Part shown: piece after piece, positions 1-10,812 of the stretch | Numbering within the stretch: the first letter of the stretch is position 1 | How the letters are laid out: each line of letters opens with the position of its first letter | Source: Medicago truncatula | Taxonomy: Eukaryota; Streptophyta; Magnoliopsida; Fabales; Fabaceae | Reading direction: 5' to 3' | Assembly: GCF_003473485.1 (NCBI RefSeq) | Contig: NC_053043.1 | Coordinates: forward strand, 15,219,001-15,283,000 | Length of the DNA stretch: 64,000 nucleotides | Made by a program: the position numbers and the translations under genes | The notes under the pieces: generated by a model | The model's database searches: none | Seen by the model: the letters and a program-made list of their open reading frames with translations, nothing else | What the model was told of the DNA's origin: nothing

Positions 1-626
1 TAATAATTATTATTTTTGACTAACCATCCAATATAATCTTATCATGCCCATTTAGTCCCTAGCCTATGAAATTCAAATGACTAAAAATTCCCTCTAATTA
101 AGCAATTAATACATTACGGATTACCCACCAAACATTAATTTTGTCCTGATTTACCATAATGAAGCAACCAATTAATCTCATAACCCTTTGAAATATTTTT
201 GTATGGTGGATCCACTCTACCCCAATAATCAAACAATACTACATATGTGTGCTTTCTTCCTACTCCAAAATACCTTTTACACAAATGTCAAACTAGTAAA
301 AGTTCGAAAAGTAAGAAGTTGGTAACTGCTTACTTTTCTATGAAGTCATAGGAAAAAAAAAATGTAACATAGCAAACTTCAATAAAATAAATATCATAGT
401 CTAAAAAATTAATGAAAGTGTTATATGTATGATCTAATATGAAAATGTCCCTACACATTTTCCTATCAAATCTTAGTTAACATAACTTCTTTCCATGTCT
501 TGTCTCTCTCCCATTATGTTCTCCCTCTACCCTATTTAAATGGACACACACCTAGTACGCTTTTCCTCAACCGTTTCACACTAACCTTATAGAATTTTAA
601 ACCTCTCACCAAATATACCAACAAAA
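1..626. promoter_or_regulatory. Upstream region of the first QRT3-like gene
   Basis: AT-rich non-coding DNA with no gene that I can support. A TATTTAAA box at 533-540 lies 87 bp before the ATG at 627, a normal spacing for a plant core promoter with a short 5' leader. Nothing else stands out. Confidence 0.45.
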
Positions 627-2732
627 ATGACTAGAAAATGTTTCGTTTGTTTCATGTTTCTTGAGGTTGTTTGTTTCATTGTAATTGGTGTTCATGGTGA
701 CAAAAATTTACCTGCTAGGAAAATTTCTGATGGAAATTATCATGTAACAATGAGAAAATTGCAATCATTTAAAACCTCTTTAACAAGACATGATTCTTTT
801 GCTTCAACACCATCATCTTCTTTTGCACCTTCTCCTTCTTCTCAGCCAGCTGAGGTATAATTCAATCATATGCACAACCTTGAGCCTTTGATTTTTGTTT
901 AGTACATTTTTTTACTAGGACTAACCGTATATGTTATTTTAGTACCTAAGTTTTTTAGTAGAGAACATTAGGAACAATGCCTATAACATTGTACCTAAGT
1001 TTTGTAATTTTTACTGTGTGAAAATATCAAATGTTTGATGATTTTTTTTGTCATGTAGGGTATGAACAATCCAAGAGTATACCATGTGACATCCTATGGT
1101 GCAGACCCAACAGGCAATTCAGATAGCACTGAAGCATTACTTGCAGCCATAGCAGATGCAACCAATGGTCCAAGTGAAGGATATTTGATGGAAGGCATCA
1201 GTAACCTTGGAGGTGCACAGATTAATCTTGAAGGTGGAAATTATATGATCAGAAGGTCACTCAAGTTACCGGTATCCGGCGTTGGAAACCTAATGGTATG
1301 CATGCAAAAATTGTTTCATTTGCTAATTACATAAAAAAAATTATAAATCAGATATCTCTGCGTACAACTGTAGAAACTAATTCTCAAAGATGCACAATTG
1401 TAGAAAAATTCCGTGCTGTCCTTTTTTATTACAATATGAAAAGTATCTACCAATGTTTACATATCCATTGTCATTATTTGACAATTGGCAGTGTTTTAAG
1501 ACTTTATGGCTAGGCCAAATTCAATTTTTGAGACAAGTAGTCTCAATTTAGTATATTTTAGTCATGATGGTGAAGCAGTTGGTCTAACTAGACCAAGAAA
1601 AAATGAGTATTGACTATTTCTATTTCATTAAAGCATTCAAAAAATTCAAAATTTTTGACATGTCAATTTAATTTTTTGTTGTTGTAATATGATGGAAAAA
1701 CAGATACATGGAGGAACCATAAAAGCCTCAAATGATTTTCCAAATGATGGCTACATTATTGATTTATCAACCTCTTCAAATGAAAATGATGGGAAAAATT
1801 CACCTTCATCATCCTACAATTTTGAGTACATAACTCTCAAGGATCTCTTATTGGATTCAAACTTTAGAGGAGGAGGCATTTCAGTCATAAATTCACTCAG
1901 AACAAACATAGACAATTGTTACATTACACATTTCACTACCAATGGAATTTTAGTCCAAAGTGGCCATGAAACATACATAAGAAACTCTTTCCTTGGCCAG
2001 CACATAACTGCCGGAGGCGATAAAAACGAAAGGAATTTCTCAGGCACAGGAATAAACATCCAAGGTAACGATAATGCTGTCACCGATGTTGTAATTTTCT
2101 CTGCTGCTATAGGAATCATGGTAACTGGTCAAGCAAACACATTTTCTGGTGTACATTGTTACAATAAGGCCACTGGATTCGGTGGTACCGGAATTTATTT
2201 GAAACTACCTGGTTTAACACAAACAAGGATTGTGAATTCATACATGGATTATACAAGTATTGTTGCTGAAGATCCTGTTCAACTTCATATTTCTAGTAGT
2301 TTCTTCCTTGGTGATGCCAATATTGTGTTGAAATCTATGAAAGGTGTTTTAAATGGTGTTACTATTGTTGATAACATGTTCTCTGGATCAAATCAAGGTG
2401 TTGAAGTTATTCATTTGGATAAATCAAATGGTCCTTTTCATCAAATTGATCAAGTTACTGTTGATAGGAACGTAGCGACGGGGATGAATTTAAAGGCTAC
2501 TGTCGCGAAAAGATCGTTGCAAGGGAATGGTACTTCATGGAATGTTGATTTTAACAACATTCTTCTTTTTCCTAACCTTATAAAAAATGTTCAGTACTCG
2601 TTAAGTTCAACAGGTAGCAGTTTTCCTAATCATGCTATCAGAAATGTGTCGGACAATCGCGTTGTGATTGAAACGAATGAAGCAGTTGCTGCGAATGTTT
2701 TTGTCGCGGTGGATCAAAGTATGTCAAGTTGA
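627..2732 (+). CDS. QRT3: QRT3-like polygalacturonase (pectin-degrading, secreted), copy 1
   Basis: Predicted secreted pectin-degrading enzyme of the QUARTET3 type. In Arabidopsis QRT3 breaks down pectin of the pollen mother cell wall so that microspores separate. Three exons fit splice signals and frame: 627-854, 1059-1295 and 1704-2732, giving 497 aa. Residues 1 to about 24 form a hydrophobic signal peptide, followed by a Ser/Pro-rich linker at the end of exon 1. Exon 2 opens the right-handed beta-helix (pectate lyase superfamily) with the hallmark YGADPTGNSDSTEA. Exon 3 carries the repeated helix coils (for example GTGINIQGNDNAVTDV). The fold and length match QRT3. A paralogue with the same three-exon layout lies at 20281-22757. 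Catalytic activity is inferred from family only. Other members of this clade act outside pollen, so the tissue is not certain. Confidence 0.87.
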
Positions 2733-3434
2733 AGAAGGTTTCAAGCTAGTGAGATGAAAGTAAGCATGATATAGAAGTCATGAATTTGATTGAAGAGGGA
2801 AATGTGTATACATTTGGTTGAGAAGTCTTGTTTACTTTCTTTGGGTAAACTTAGATTAAATTTAGTATCATACTACACATTTTCGTAGATTTATAAGAAG
2901 ATTTAGATTTCATTGAATCACAAATTGTTCTGTAAGTGATGCTTAAGTATTTGATAGAAGATATACTTGTCACATTAAGAAGATTTAGATTTCATTGATA
3001 TACTTGTCACATTTAGTTATTTAGTTATTATACACAAATGAAGGAGAAGATATACATGACAGAAAGAAAGTAATTCTTTTTAACCAAATTAATCTTATGA
3101 ATATTTTTTATTTTATTTTTGGTTACATGTTAGTTATTTACAATGAACAAATTCTAAGCAAAAACTACTATTTTGAGACATGTTAATTGATAATGTTTAA
3201 GTTTTCTTTCAAAAAAAAAATTGATAATGTTTAAGTAAATCATACTATGTATGGTTTGTCATCATGTGACTTTTATACCAAGCTAGTTTAATTGAAAATT
3301 TTAGAGCCTAAACGGTTTAGCTGAAAATATTTTGAAATATAGATCGTTACATTAGTTGAAAATATTTTAAAGAGAAGGGTGTATCTAGCAAGGGAATTTT
3401 AATTTTGGCCCAATCTCAACTATGAAAATTTTGA
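2733..3434. other. 3' flank of QRT3-like copy 1; no gene
   Basis: This holds the 3' UTR and AT-rich spacer. A short local duplication is visible: the word AGAAGATTTAGATTTCATTGA occurs near 2898 and again near 2979, and GATATACTTGTCACATT occurs near 2961 and 2997. No coding potential was recognised. Confidence 0.5.
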
Positions 3435-3446
3435 CTCCAGTATGTT
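3435..3446. repeat. Left copy of putative 12 bp target duplication of the outer element
   Basis: CTCCAGTATGTT, identical to 9558-9569 beyond the right inverted repeat; flanking bases differ on both sides. Confidence 0.55.
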
Positions 3447-3575
3447 GAACATTGCTTTTTAGGCCCCCACCATATCTTCTTAGGCTCCCTGAAATTACTA
3501 AATTAGTCTTTCTTATATGTACGGTATATAAATGCCGAACTAAATTAACCTTTGTTACACAGCAATGCATATGGC

Positions 3576-4184
3576 TAGGGATGGCAATGAGTAGGGTATC
3601 CATCCCCATATCCGCGTTTGTAAAAAATGTCCGTACCCGTGCCTGTTCCCTCGTGGGCAACAACTTTAGTGCCCTTCCCTATACCCTATGGGCACTTAAG
3701 TGCCCATACCCGCACCCATTACCCACACTTGAAATAAAACTATGATCCAAATTTTTTTAAATCAACTTACGAAATAATATGAATCGTAATATTTAGCCAA
3801 ATAAAGAAACATCCAAAATATTTCTGGAAAGAAAAAAAAAATAGATACCTTACATCAGTTATACGTTAAAAAGTTGTAGTTGCATGTTAAAATCATAATA
3901 AATTGATACTAAAATTTTTATTAATCTGTTTTAGGTTTAAGGTTAGGCTTAAATAGTTAAATTTATTAATTAATTGTACACCAAAAATAAATAAATTATT
4001 TATAATATTATATAGATACATATATGCGGGTTGCGGGGCTGGGTAGTACAGTGCCCATACCCATATAAATTTGCGGGTAATTACCCATACCCAAGCCCGG
4101 ATCCATGAAAGTGGGATTTTACCCTACCCATAGCGGGTATTTTTTGCGGGTGTCCATAGGATCTGGGTCCAATTGTCATCCCTA
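3576..4184. mobile_element. hAT-type non-autonomous transposon, 609 bp
   Basis: It begins TAGGGATGGCAAT and ends ATTGTCATCCCTA, which are inverted repeats matching at 12 of 13 bases. It is flanked by a perfect 8 bp target duplication CATATGGC at 3568-3575 and 4185-4192, the duplication length of the hAT superfamily. The interior near both ends is rich in GGGTA/TACCC words (for example GCGGGTAATTACCCATACCC), typical of a widespread plant element with these tips. There is no transposase reading frame, so it would need enzyme from elsewhere. It sits inside the MULE-like element. Confidence 0.85.
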
Positions 4185-4269
4185 CATATGGCACATTATA
4201 TATACTTGCATATACCATACCTTCTATAATAACCAGTATCAGATTATACCTTCTTTTAAGGGCATAATG

Positions 4270-4547
4270 TGTAAAAGAAGATAATTGCTTCTGTTGTTAT
4301 TGATTCTATGGAGTATACAGATGTTATCCTTTATACATGTGGGAATGATAATGTGCTTATTAGCACAGACTATACAAAGCAACAATTAAATATGGACATT
4401 AAATTAAATCAGTCAACTAAGAGAGAGTCAAGTACTGATGTAATTAGCAGGAGCTATACAAGGCAATAATTAAGTATAGACATTAAACTTAATCAGTCAA
4501 CCAAAAGAGAATCATGGAGTTATTAGGTAGGATCATGATTCTTAACA
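4270..4547 (-). repeat. 3' LTR of the copia element
   Basis: 278 bp, starting TGTAAAAGAAG and ending CTTAACA on the plus strand. Nearly identical to 9022-9299. The coding frame of the element ends about 25 bp inside it. Confidence 0.95.
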
Positions 4548-7500
4548 CTCCCCCTCAAGTTGGAATAGATGTTGATCATTCCTAACTTGTTGATAAGGTT
4601 GGAAAATTGTGGAACGCTCAATGCTTTAGTGAAAACATCTGCTGGTTGTTCTGATGTTGAAATATGGTAAGTTTTGACTACTCCGGCTTGAACCTTTTCG
4701 CGAACAAGGTGACAATCTATTTCTATGTGTTTTGTCCGTTCATGAAATACCGGATTTGAGGCTATATGTAGAGCGGCTTGATTATCACAAAATAATTTAA
4801 CCGGTTGTTGATGCTCTATTCCAAGATCATATAGAACACTCCGTAGCCAAGTGATCTCACAACAAACAGATGCCATGGAACGATATTCCGCCTCTGCACT
4901 TGAGCGGGATACAGTGACTTGCTTCTTTGTTTTCCAAGAAATTAAGGAATTTCCAATAAAAACACAATAACCTGAAGTTGACCTGCGTGTGTCTCGACAT
5001 CGAGCCCAATCTGCATCACAATAAGCATTCAGCTGCAGTGAACTTGTGGATGAAAAAAAAATGCCTTGTCCAGGTGTTTTCTTGATGTAGCGTAGTATCC
5101 GTTGCGCAGCTTCTAAGTGTGGAATGCGAGGCTTGTCCATGAATTGACTGAGGATGTGAACAGGATACACCAAATCTGGCCTTGTAATGGTCAAATAGAT
5201 TAATCTCCCAACAAGCCTTCGGTAAGAAGATGGTTCAGCAATGAAATCACCATCTGTTTTGCTAAGAGACAAATTCTGCTCCATTGGAGAATTGGCAGGC
5301 TTTACTGCCAAGTATCCCATGTCCTCCAATATTTCAAGTGCATATTTTCTTTGTGAAAGTGTGATTCCTTGTTTGGATCGAGATACCTCTATGCCCAAAA
5401 AGTATTTCAAGTTACCGAGATCCTTTAGCTTGAATTGTTCCATGAGATGAGCTTTAATTCTCTCGATTTCTTGGAGATTATTTCCTGCCAAAATTATGTC
5501 ATCGACGTAAACAAGGAGAGCGGTAAAGCTAGTTTCATGGCGTCTAACAAATAAGGAGTGATCTGATTTTGATTGAGTAAAATCCGCAAGAACGAGTACT
5601 TTGGACAATTTGATAAACCATTGACGTGAGGCTTGCTTTAGCCCATACAAAGACTTGTGAAGCTTGCAGACACGTGTCTCCCCCTTTCTTCCGTAACCGG
5701 GAGGCAATGACATGTATACTTCTTCCTCGAGATCACCATGAAGGAAAGCATTATAGACATCTAATTGTCGAAGATGCCAATTCATGGAAGATGCCACAGC
5801 AAGTAGTAACCGAACAGTAACGAGCTTAGCAACCGGGGCAAATGTTTCACGATAATCAAAACCTTCAACCTGACTGTACCCTTTTGCAACTAAGCGAGCC
5901 TTGTAGCGCTCAACGGTTCCATCTGGGTTGAATTTGATTTTGTAAATCCATTTGCAACCCACTGGATTCTTGTTTGGAGGCAAATCTTGGAGAGACCAAG
6001 TGTTGTTATCATGGAGAGCAGAAAGTTCTTCATCCATAGCAAGACGCCACTTTGGATCCTTGACTGCCTGGTGAAAGGAGGTAGGTTCTTTAACAACTGA
6101 TATGCAAGTGGTGAAAACACGATGGGCAGCAGAAAGTCTATCATAATTGAGAACTTGAGACAAGGGATGAGGAATACCTTTAGGAGCAGCCAACACCGAG
6201 TGAGACGACGGTAAGGAACGAGTCGGCAAGGACACTTCTACGTGATACTGTTGAAGGTAGCTGGGTGCTTGTATCTTTCGTTTAGGTATAGGAGCAGGAA
6301 GAGGGGTATTATGAGGTGCTTCTGGTAGTGTCAAGGTTGTAGAATCGGAAGTTGCGGCATCTGAAGTGGACGTGGTGGTAGGAATAATTGTTTCTAGAGG
6401 TGCTGTAGTGGGCGCCACAATAGGTGGTGTTTGTTGTTGGTCATCCAATAATAATGGTGTTGGGGAAGGAAAGAATGGCATAGCAACATGAGGTACAGTA
6501 GTGGTAATAGGAACTTGATGTGTTAAAGGATTAGACAGAGTGGCAGCGGAAGTATATGGAAATATGTGCTCATGAAACATGACATCTCGAGAAATAAAAA
6601 TTTTCCCAGTGGCTAAATCATATACCCGATAACCTTTGGTACCATAAGGATAACCGAGGAAAATACAACGAACAGAACGTGTGTCAAACTTTGATGGTTT
6701 GTGATGGTGGTTGGAGGCAAAACATAGACAACCAAAGACCCGTAAGTGGTGATAAGTCGGTGGTTTGTGGAATAGTACCTCAAAAGGTGTCTTGCCTTGA
6801 AGAATGGGCGTTGCAGTGCGATTGATTAGGTAAGTGGCAGTAAGGATAGCGTCACCCCAGAAAGTTTTGGGAAGATTGGCTTGGAAAAGTAAGGCACAAG
6901 CTACATTAAGAAGATGACGATGTTTTCGTTCAACAACGCCATTCTGTTGCGGGGTTGAGACACAACTAGTTTGATGTATAATTCCTTTATCATGATATGT
7001 GTTTGGGATGGAGAATTCTAATCCATTGTCACTACGAATGATTTTAATGCGGGATTCAAATTGGGTTTCAACTAGATTTATAAAGGTAAGTAAATACTTT
7101 CTAGCTTCAGATTTTGTATGTAATAGATAAACCCATGTGCATCGAGAAAAATCATCTACTATAGTGAGGAAATATTTTGCCCCTTGCAAAGTTGAAACAT
7201 GATAACTGCCCCAAATATCAACATGAATTAACTCAAAACAAGATTTTGTATTGATAGAACTAGTGGAAAAAGGTTTTCTAGTTTGTTTAGCAAGTGGACA
7301 AATGGAACAATCACTGATAGAATGAAACTTTACAAGTTCAGAACACAGAGAGATTGCATGCATGCTTTTATTGGAGGGGTGACCAAGTCGTTGGTGCCAA
7401 AGATGAGGATTGGTTGAAGTGACCATGGCAGCAAACGAACGACACCCAGCAAACTTCGACGTATCTAAGTAGTAGAGTCCAGCTTCCTCAATTCCCGTCC

Positions 7501-8959
7501 CAATCGTCTTCCCCGAATGTTGGTCCTGCACAAAACAAAGGTTGTTGGTAAAAGTTGCATGACAGGAAGATGTTTGATTTAATTTAGCCACAGATATTAA
7601 ATTTAATTCAAAGGAAGGGACACAAAGCACATTATAAAGTATGAGGCTTTTAGAAAAATGTATTGTCCCTATATGTGTGACTTGAGCAAGGGCATGATTG
7701 GGTAAATAGACATAACGATTAGTAACAGGACTGCTGGTGGTGAAGAATTGAGACGAACAAGTCATGTGGTCAGTGGCTCCTGTATCAAATATCCATCTAA
7801 TATTCTTACCATATGTGAGATATTTAGGAGCGATACCTGAAAGGTTGTTCATTGTCGACACTTGATTGGCAACACTAACCGATTTTGTCCGATTAATGAG
7901 TTCAAGTAGATCATGGTATTGATCTGCAGTCAGGTTGTATGAGGAAGTTGTCTCAGCTTTGTCAGATTTGGAATTCACATGATTAGCTCTAGAAAGGGAG
8001 TTTGAGAAACCTTTCCTATCCCCTTGAACATTTTCTCGCTTGAGCTTGCGACAAATGTCAATGGTATGACCTTTGTAGCCACAATGATCACATTTAAGAT
8101 GTTGGCGGCAATTTTCAGCAGTGTGTCCAGCAAGGTTGCAGCGATCACATTTGAGGTGTGGATACTTTGGTTGATAATTCTTGTTGGAATTCGGTGGCTC
8201 ATTTCTGACAGCAAAAGCTACTGCTTCTGATGTTACTTGTGAAGAAATGTCACGTTGTTTTTCATCTTGAATAATAAGAGAAAATACCTTATTCACGGGG
8301 GGCAATGGATCCATAAGTAAAATTTGTCCCCGAGCTGTAGCATAGACCGGGTTGAGTTTCATCAGAAATTGAATGGTGTGTTGAGTTTGTTGATACTCCT
8401 TCAATTTCTTTGCCACGTTACCGTCACTTAGTGGAAGAGGACTGAGAGCATCACGTTCATCCCACAATCCCTTTAATTTGGTGTAGTAGTCACCAATGCT
8501 CATATCTCCTTGAACGCACTCGTGAATCTCTTGTTCAATGTGGAAGAGATGCACATTATTTGCATGAGAGAAACGTTCTTTCAATTCACTCCAGATCTTG
8601 GAGGCATCATCATTATACATTACACTTTGAGCAATGCTAGGTGAAATGGTGTTGAGAATCCACCCCTTGACAAGGAGATTGCAGCGGATCCATTGCTTGT
8701 ACTCCTTGGAAGATGTTGTTGATGGCTTCTTGATGGATCCATCCACAAATCCATCCTTGTTCTTGGTGGTGAGAGCCATGAGCATGGCATGGCTCCAAAG
8801 AGGATAATTGCTCTGTGACAATTGTTGAGTCACAAGAACCAAACCTGGTTGGTCTGAGTGATGGAGATATAGTGGATCGCTTGGATCATCATATTTGTTG
8901 GTAAGGCTCTTATTTGTAGAGGCTTTGGGTGTTTCTAAGGTTTCATCATGTTCTACCAT
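4523..8959 (-). CDS. Copia gag-pol polyprotein, 1478 codons (transposon gene)
   Basis: Single polyprotein frame of the element at 4270-9299. Domain order seen: gag (UBN2-type region), two CX2CX4HX4C zinc knuckles, aspartic protease with a DTGA-type site, GAG-pre-integrase and integrase core, reverse transcriptase with YVDD, then RNase H. This order identifies Ty1/copia, not gypsy. It is a transposon gene, not a host gene. Confidence 0.95.
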   Translation of the reverse strand: MVEHDETLETPKASTNKSLTNKYDDPSDPLYLHHSDQPGLVLVTQQLSQSNYPLWSHAMLMALTTKNKDGFVDGSIKKPSTTSSKEYKQWIRCNLLVKGWILNTISPSIAQSVMYNDDASKIWSELKERFSHANNVHLFHIEQEIHECVQGDMSIGDYYTKLKGLWDERDALSPLPLSDGNVAKKLKEYQQTQHTIQFLMKLNPVYATARGQILLMDPLPPVNKVFSLIIQDEKQRDISSQVTSEAVAFAVRNEPPNSNKNYQPKYPHLKCDRCNLAGHTAENCRQHLKCDHCGYKGHTIDICRKLKRENVQGDRKGFSNSLSRANHVNSKSDKAETTSSYNLTADQYHDLLELINRTKSVSVANQVSTMNNLSGIAPKYLTYGKNIRWIFDTGATDHMTCSSQFFTTSSPVTNRYVYLPNHALAQVTHIGTIHFSKSLILYNVLCVPSFELNLISVAKLNQTSSCHATFTNNLCFVQDQHSGKTIGTGIEEAGLYYLDTSKFAGCRSFAAMVTSTNPHLWHQRLGHPSNKSMHAISLCSELVKFHSISDCSICPLAKQTRKPFSTSSINTKSCFELIHVDIWGSYHVSTLQGAKYFLTIVDDFSRCTWVYLLHTKSEARKYLLTFINLVETQFESRIKIIRSDNGLEFSIPNTYHDKGIIHQTSCVSTPQQNGVVERKHRHLLNVACALLFQANLPKTFWGDAILTATYLINRTATPILQGKTPFEVLFHKPPTYHHLRVFGCLCFASNHHHKPSKFDTRSVRCIFLGYPYGTKGYRVYDLATGKIFISRDVMFHEHIFPYTSAATLSNPLTHQVPITTTVPHVAMPFFPSPTPLLLDDQQQTPPIVAPTTAPLETIIPTTTSTSDAATSDSTTLTLPEAPHNTPLPAPIPKRKIQAPSYLQQYHVEVSLPTRSLPSSHSVLAAPKGIPHPLSQVLNYDRLSAAHRVFTTCISVVKEPTSFHQAVKDPKWRLAMDEELSALHDNNTWSLQDLPPNKNPVGCKWIYKIKFNPDGTVERYKARLVAKGYSQVEGFDYRETFAPVAKLVTVRLLLAVASSMNWHLRQLDVYNAFLHGDLEEEVYMSLPPGYGRKGETRVCKLHKSLYGLKQASRQWFIKLSKVLVLADFTQSKSDHSLFVRRHETSFTALLVYVDDIILAGNNLQEIERIKAHLMEQFKLKDLGNLKYFLGIEVSRSKQGITLSQRKYALEILEDMGYLAVKPANSPMEQNLSLSKTDGDFIAEPSSYRRLVGRLIYLTITRPDLVYPVHILSQFMDKPRIPHLEAAQRILRYIKKTPGQGIFFSSTSSLQLNAYCDADWARCRDTRRSTSGYCVFIGNSLISWKTKKQVTVSRSSAEAEYRSMASVCCEITWLRSVLYDLGIEHQQPVKLFCDNQAALHIASNPVFHERTKHIEIDCHLVREKVQAGVVKTYHISTSEQPADVFTKALSVPQFSNLINKLGMINIYSNLRGSVKNHDPT

Positions 8960-9021
8960 GATAGAAACTATGGAAAAAAATGGGTATTTGAGCTATAGAG
9001 GTTTGAGTGCTCTTGATACCA

Positions 9022-9299
9022 TGTAAAAGAAGATAATTGCTTCTGTTGTTATTGATTCTATGGAGTATACAGATGTTATCCTTTATACATGTGGGAATGA
9101 TAATGTGCTTATTAGCACAGACTATATAAAGCAACAATTAAATATGGACATTAAATTAAATCAGTCAACTAAGAGAGAGTCAAGTACTGATGTAATTAGC
9201 AGGAGCTATACAAGGCAATAATTAAGTATAGACATTAAACTTAATCAGTCAACCAAAAGAGAATCAGGGAGTTATTAGGTAGGATCATGATTCTTAACA
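9022..9299 (-). repeat. 5' LTR of the copia element
   Basis: 278 bp partner of 4270-4547. It is adjacent to the primer-binding site just below 9022, read on the minus strand as TGGTATCAAGAGC. Confidence 0.95.
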
Positions 9300-9569
9300 T
9301 AATGCATATGGCCAACAAGCTTTTCTTAACCGTCACAAAATAATGGAAAGAGGTGTTTGATAAATTACAAAGTGGGTTTGAATTAAAACAGAGTACTTAA
9401 GTCAACCTAAATGTGCTTCCGGTTGATACATTCCGGAGGTACAAAATCTTGAAAATTAAAATAAACTACCGGATTATATGTACCAGATGTATTATTAAGG
9501 GCATTTTTGTATCTTTAGGGGGCCTAAAGAGATATTGAGGGGGTCTAAAAAGCAATCCTCCAGTATGTT

Positions 9570-10812
9570 AAGTTGGCAAACCCATCTTTGAATATGATTG
9601 CTCAATAGGCCCCTTGAATTGTTCAATAGACCCCTTGAATTGCTCAAAAAATTGCGAAAACAAGCATCGGGAGTTGGGACCCATTGGCTTTTTAAGCTAA
9701 AAAATACCCATCGGAAGTTACGACTCGATGGGATGAGCAATTCTGATGGACTTGTTGAACAACCACCATCTTTGAAAATGAAAGAGAACGAGTTGTGATC
9801 CAAGTCCACTCCCATACCTCATAACTTCTTTGTATGCCTAGAAATCCAAAGTTTTAAACTTGCACAACAATAACAATAAAAAGGGAAAATAATTCCCACA
9901 TTCAACATGAGTTTCAATATATGCAACCTAAAATTATTAATCTTATGTCCTTCGAAAATATTACTTTGACAATTTGTCATATGATGTGATTAATTGATCC
10001 AATTGTTTGTGCACATCGGCCAAACCTTATAAAATATGAGATTTTTAAGAATAGAGAGGGGAAATTATCTCCCAAACAATTATGGACTATGGAGAAACGT
10101 CCCATTTATTTTATAAGTAAAGAAATCCATGTTACATATTATTATTCAAACAAGTAATATAATATGATTGAAATTCCAAGACAAACTCAGAATGTTCCAT
10201 TTTGGAACTTTGGATTGGAGATCTTACATGTGACTATTACACAATATCAAACAATCTTCCTTCCTACAAAAAGTATATTTTTCCATTAAATTGTCTGCTA
10301 AGAAATGTGAAGATGATGTGACATCATATCTCCCTTATGACCTTATGGGCAATGTGTACCCATTTTTCTTTAGAACTACAGAAACCAGGTCTTCAATTTT
10401 TCTACTTATTTATAATAAAAAAATTCTAATTATTATGATCTATAAAAATTAAATGCTAGAACGTGACATTATAACCAGCATAATTATGTAAAAAAATGAT
10501 ACAAAACACGTATCTTATTGATCATGTATGAAGAAGAACTAGAAAAAGACACAACCACCTTTAAGTCCAAGCAATGTTAATAATAAATAAAGAAAAGCCT
10601 TTCACAACAAACAATCACCCTTTCCCTTAACGTCTCTTAGACTCAAACCTATGACCCTCCAACTCACAGTTTGGTACACACTAATCTTCCATCTACAACT
10701 ATGATTTTGATGTTTTACTCTCAACCTACCATTTCTTATATAACTCTTTTCTTCTACACTCTTCCTTCTAACTCCTATTTTCTTTTTAACTATCTTTGGC
10801 TTCTTGCCATCC
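9570..10812. promoter_or_regulatory. Spacer and CESA4 upstream region
   Basis: From 9570 to about 9800 there is moderately GC-rich sequence of unknown origin, including a 21 bp tandem duplication (9603-9623 and 9624-9644, unit CAATAGGCCCCTTGAATTG plus two bases). The rest is AT-rich upstream DNA of CESA4. No coding gene was recognised. Core promoter elements are listed separately. Confidence 0.5.
10724..10743 (+). promoter_or_regulatory. AC element plus TATA box of CESA4
   Basis: ACCTACC at 10724-10730 matches the AC-I element bound by R2R3 MYB factors that switch on lignin and secondary-wall genes. TATATAA follows at 10737-10743, 70 bp before the ATG. The pair fits the expected control of a secondary-wall cellulose synthase. 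Binding itself is inference. Confidence 0.6.

Larger units (their letters stand above)
4270..9299 (-). mobile_element. Ty1/copia LTR retrotransposon, whole-looking and young
   Basis: An LTR element read on the minus strand, 5030 bp. Its two LTRs (4270-4547 and 9022-9299, each 278 bp, TG...CA ends) differ at only 2 positions that I can see. A 5 bp target duplication TAATG flanks it at 4265-4269 and 9300-9304. A primer-binding site resembling the plant initiator-Met tRNA complement lies next to the 5' LTR, and a polypurine tract next to the 3' LTR. One long reading frame (8959 down to 4523) holds, in order, gag with two zinc knuckles, protease, integrase, reverse transcriptase and RNase H, the copia order. 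I see no breaks. With an assumed grass-type LTR rate of 1.3e-8 per site per year, two differences suggest a few hundred thousand years. Confidence 0.95.
3447..9557. mobile_element. MULE-like non-autonomous DNA transposon, split by two later insertions
   Basis: Imperfect terminal inverted repeats of about 50 bp face each other: the left end from 3447 carries ATTGCTTTTTAGGCCCCC, and the right end, read on the minus strand from 9557, carries ATTGCTTTTTAGACCCCC. Outside both ends the same 12 bp word CTCCAGTATGTT occurs directly repeated at 3435-3446 and 9558-9569, which suits a Mutator-like target duplication (usually 9-11 bp). Removing the hAT-type element (3576-4184) and the copia element (4270-9299) with their duplications leaves about 460 bp, the size of a MITE. 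It has no coding capacity of its own. The exact tip is uncertain by a few bases because left and right ends differ by a short gap. Confidence 0.6.
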
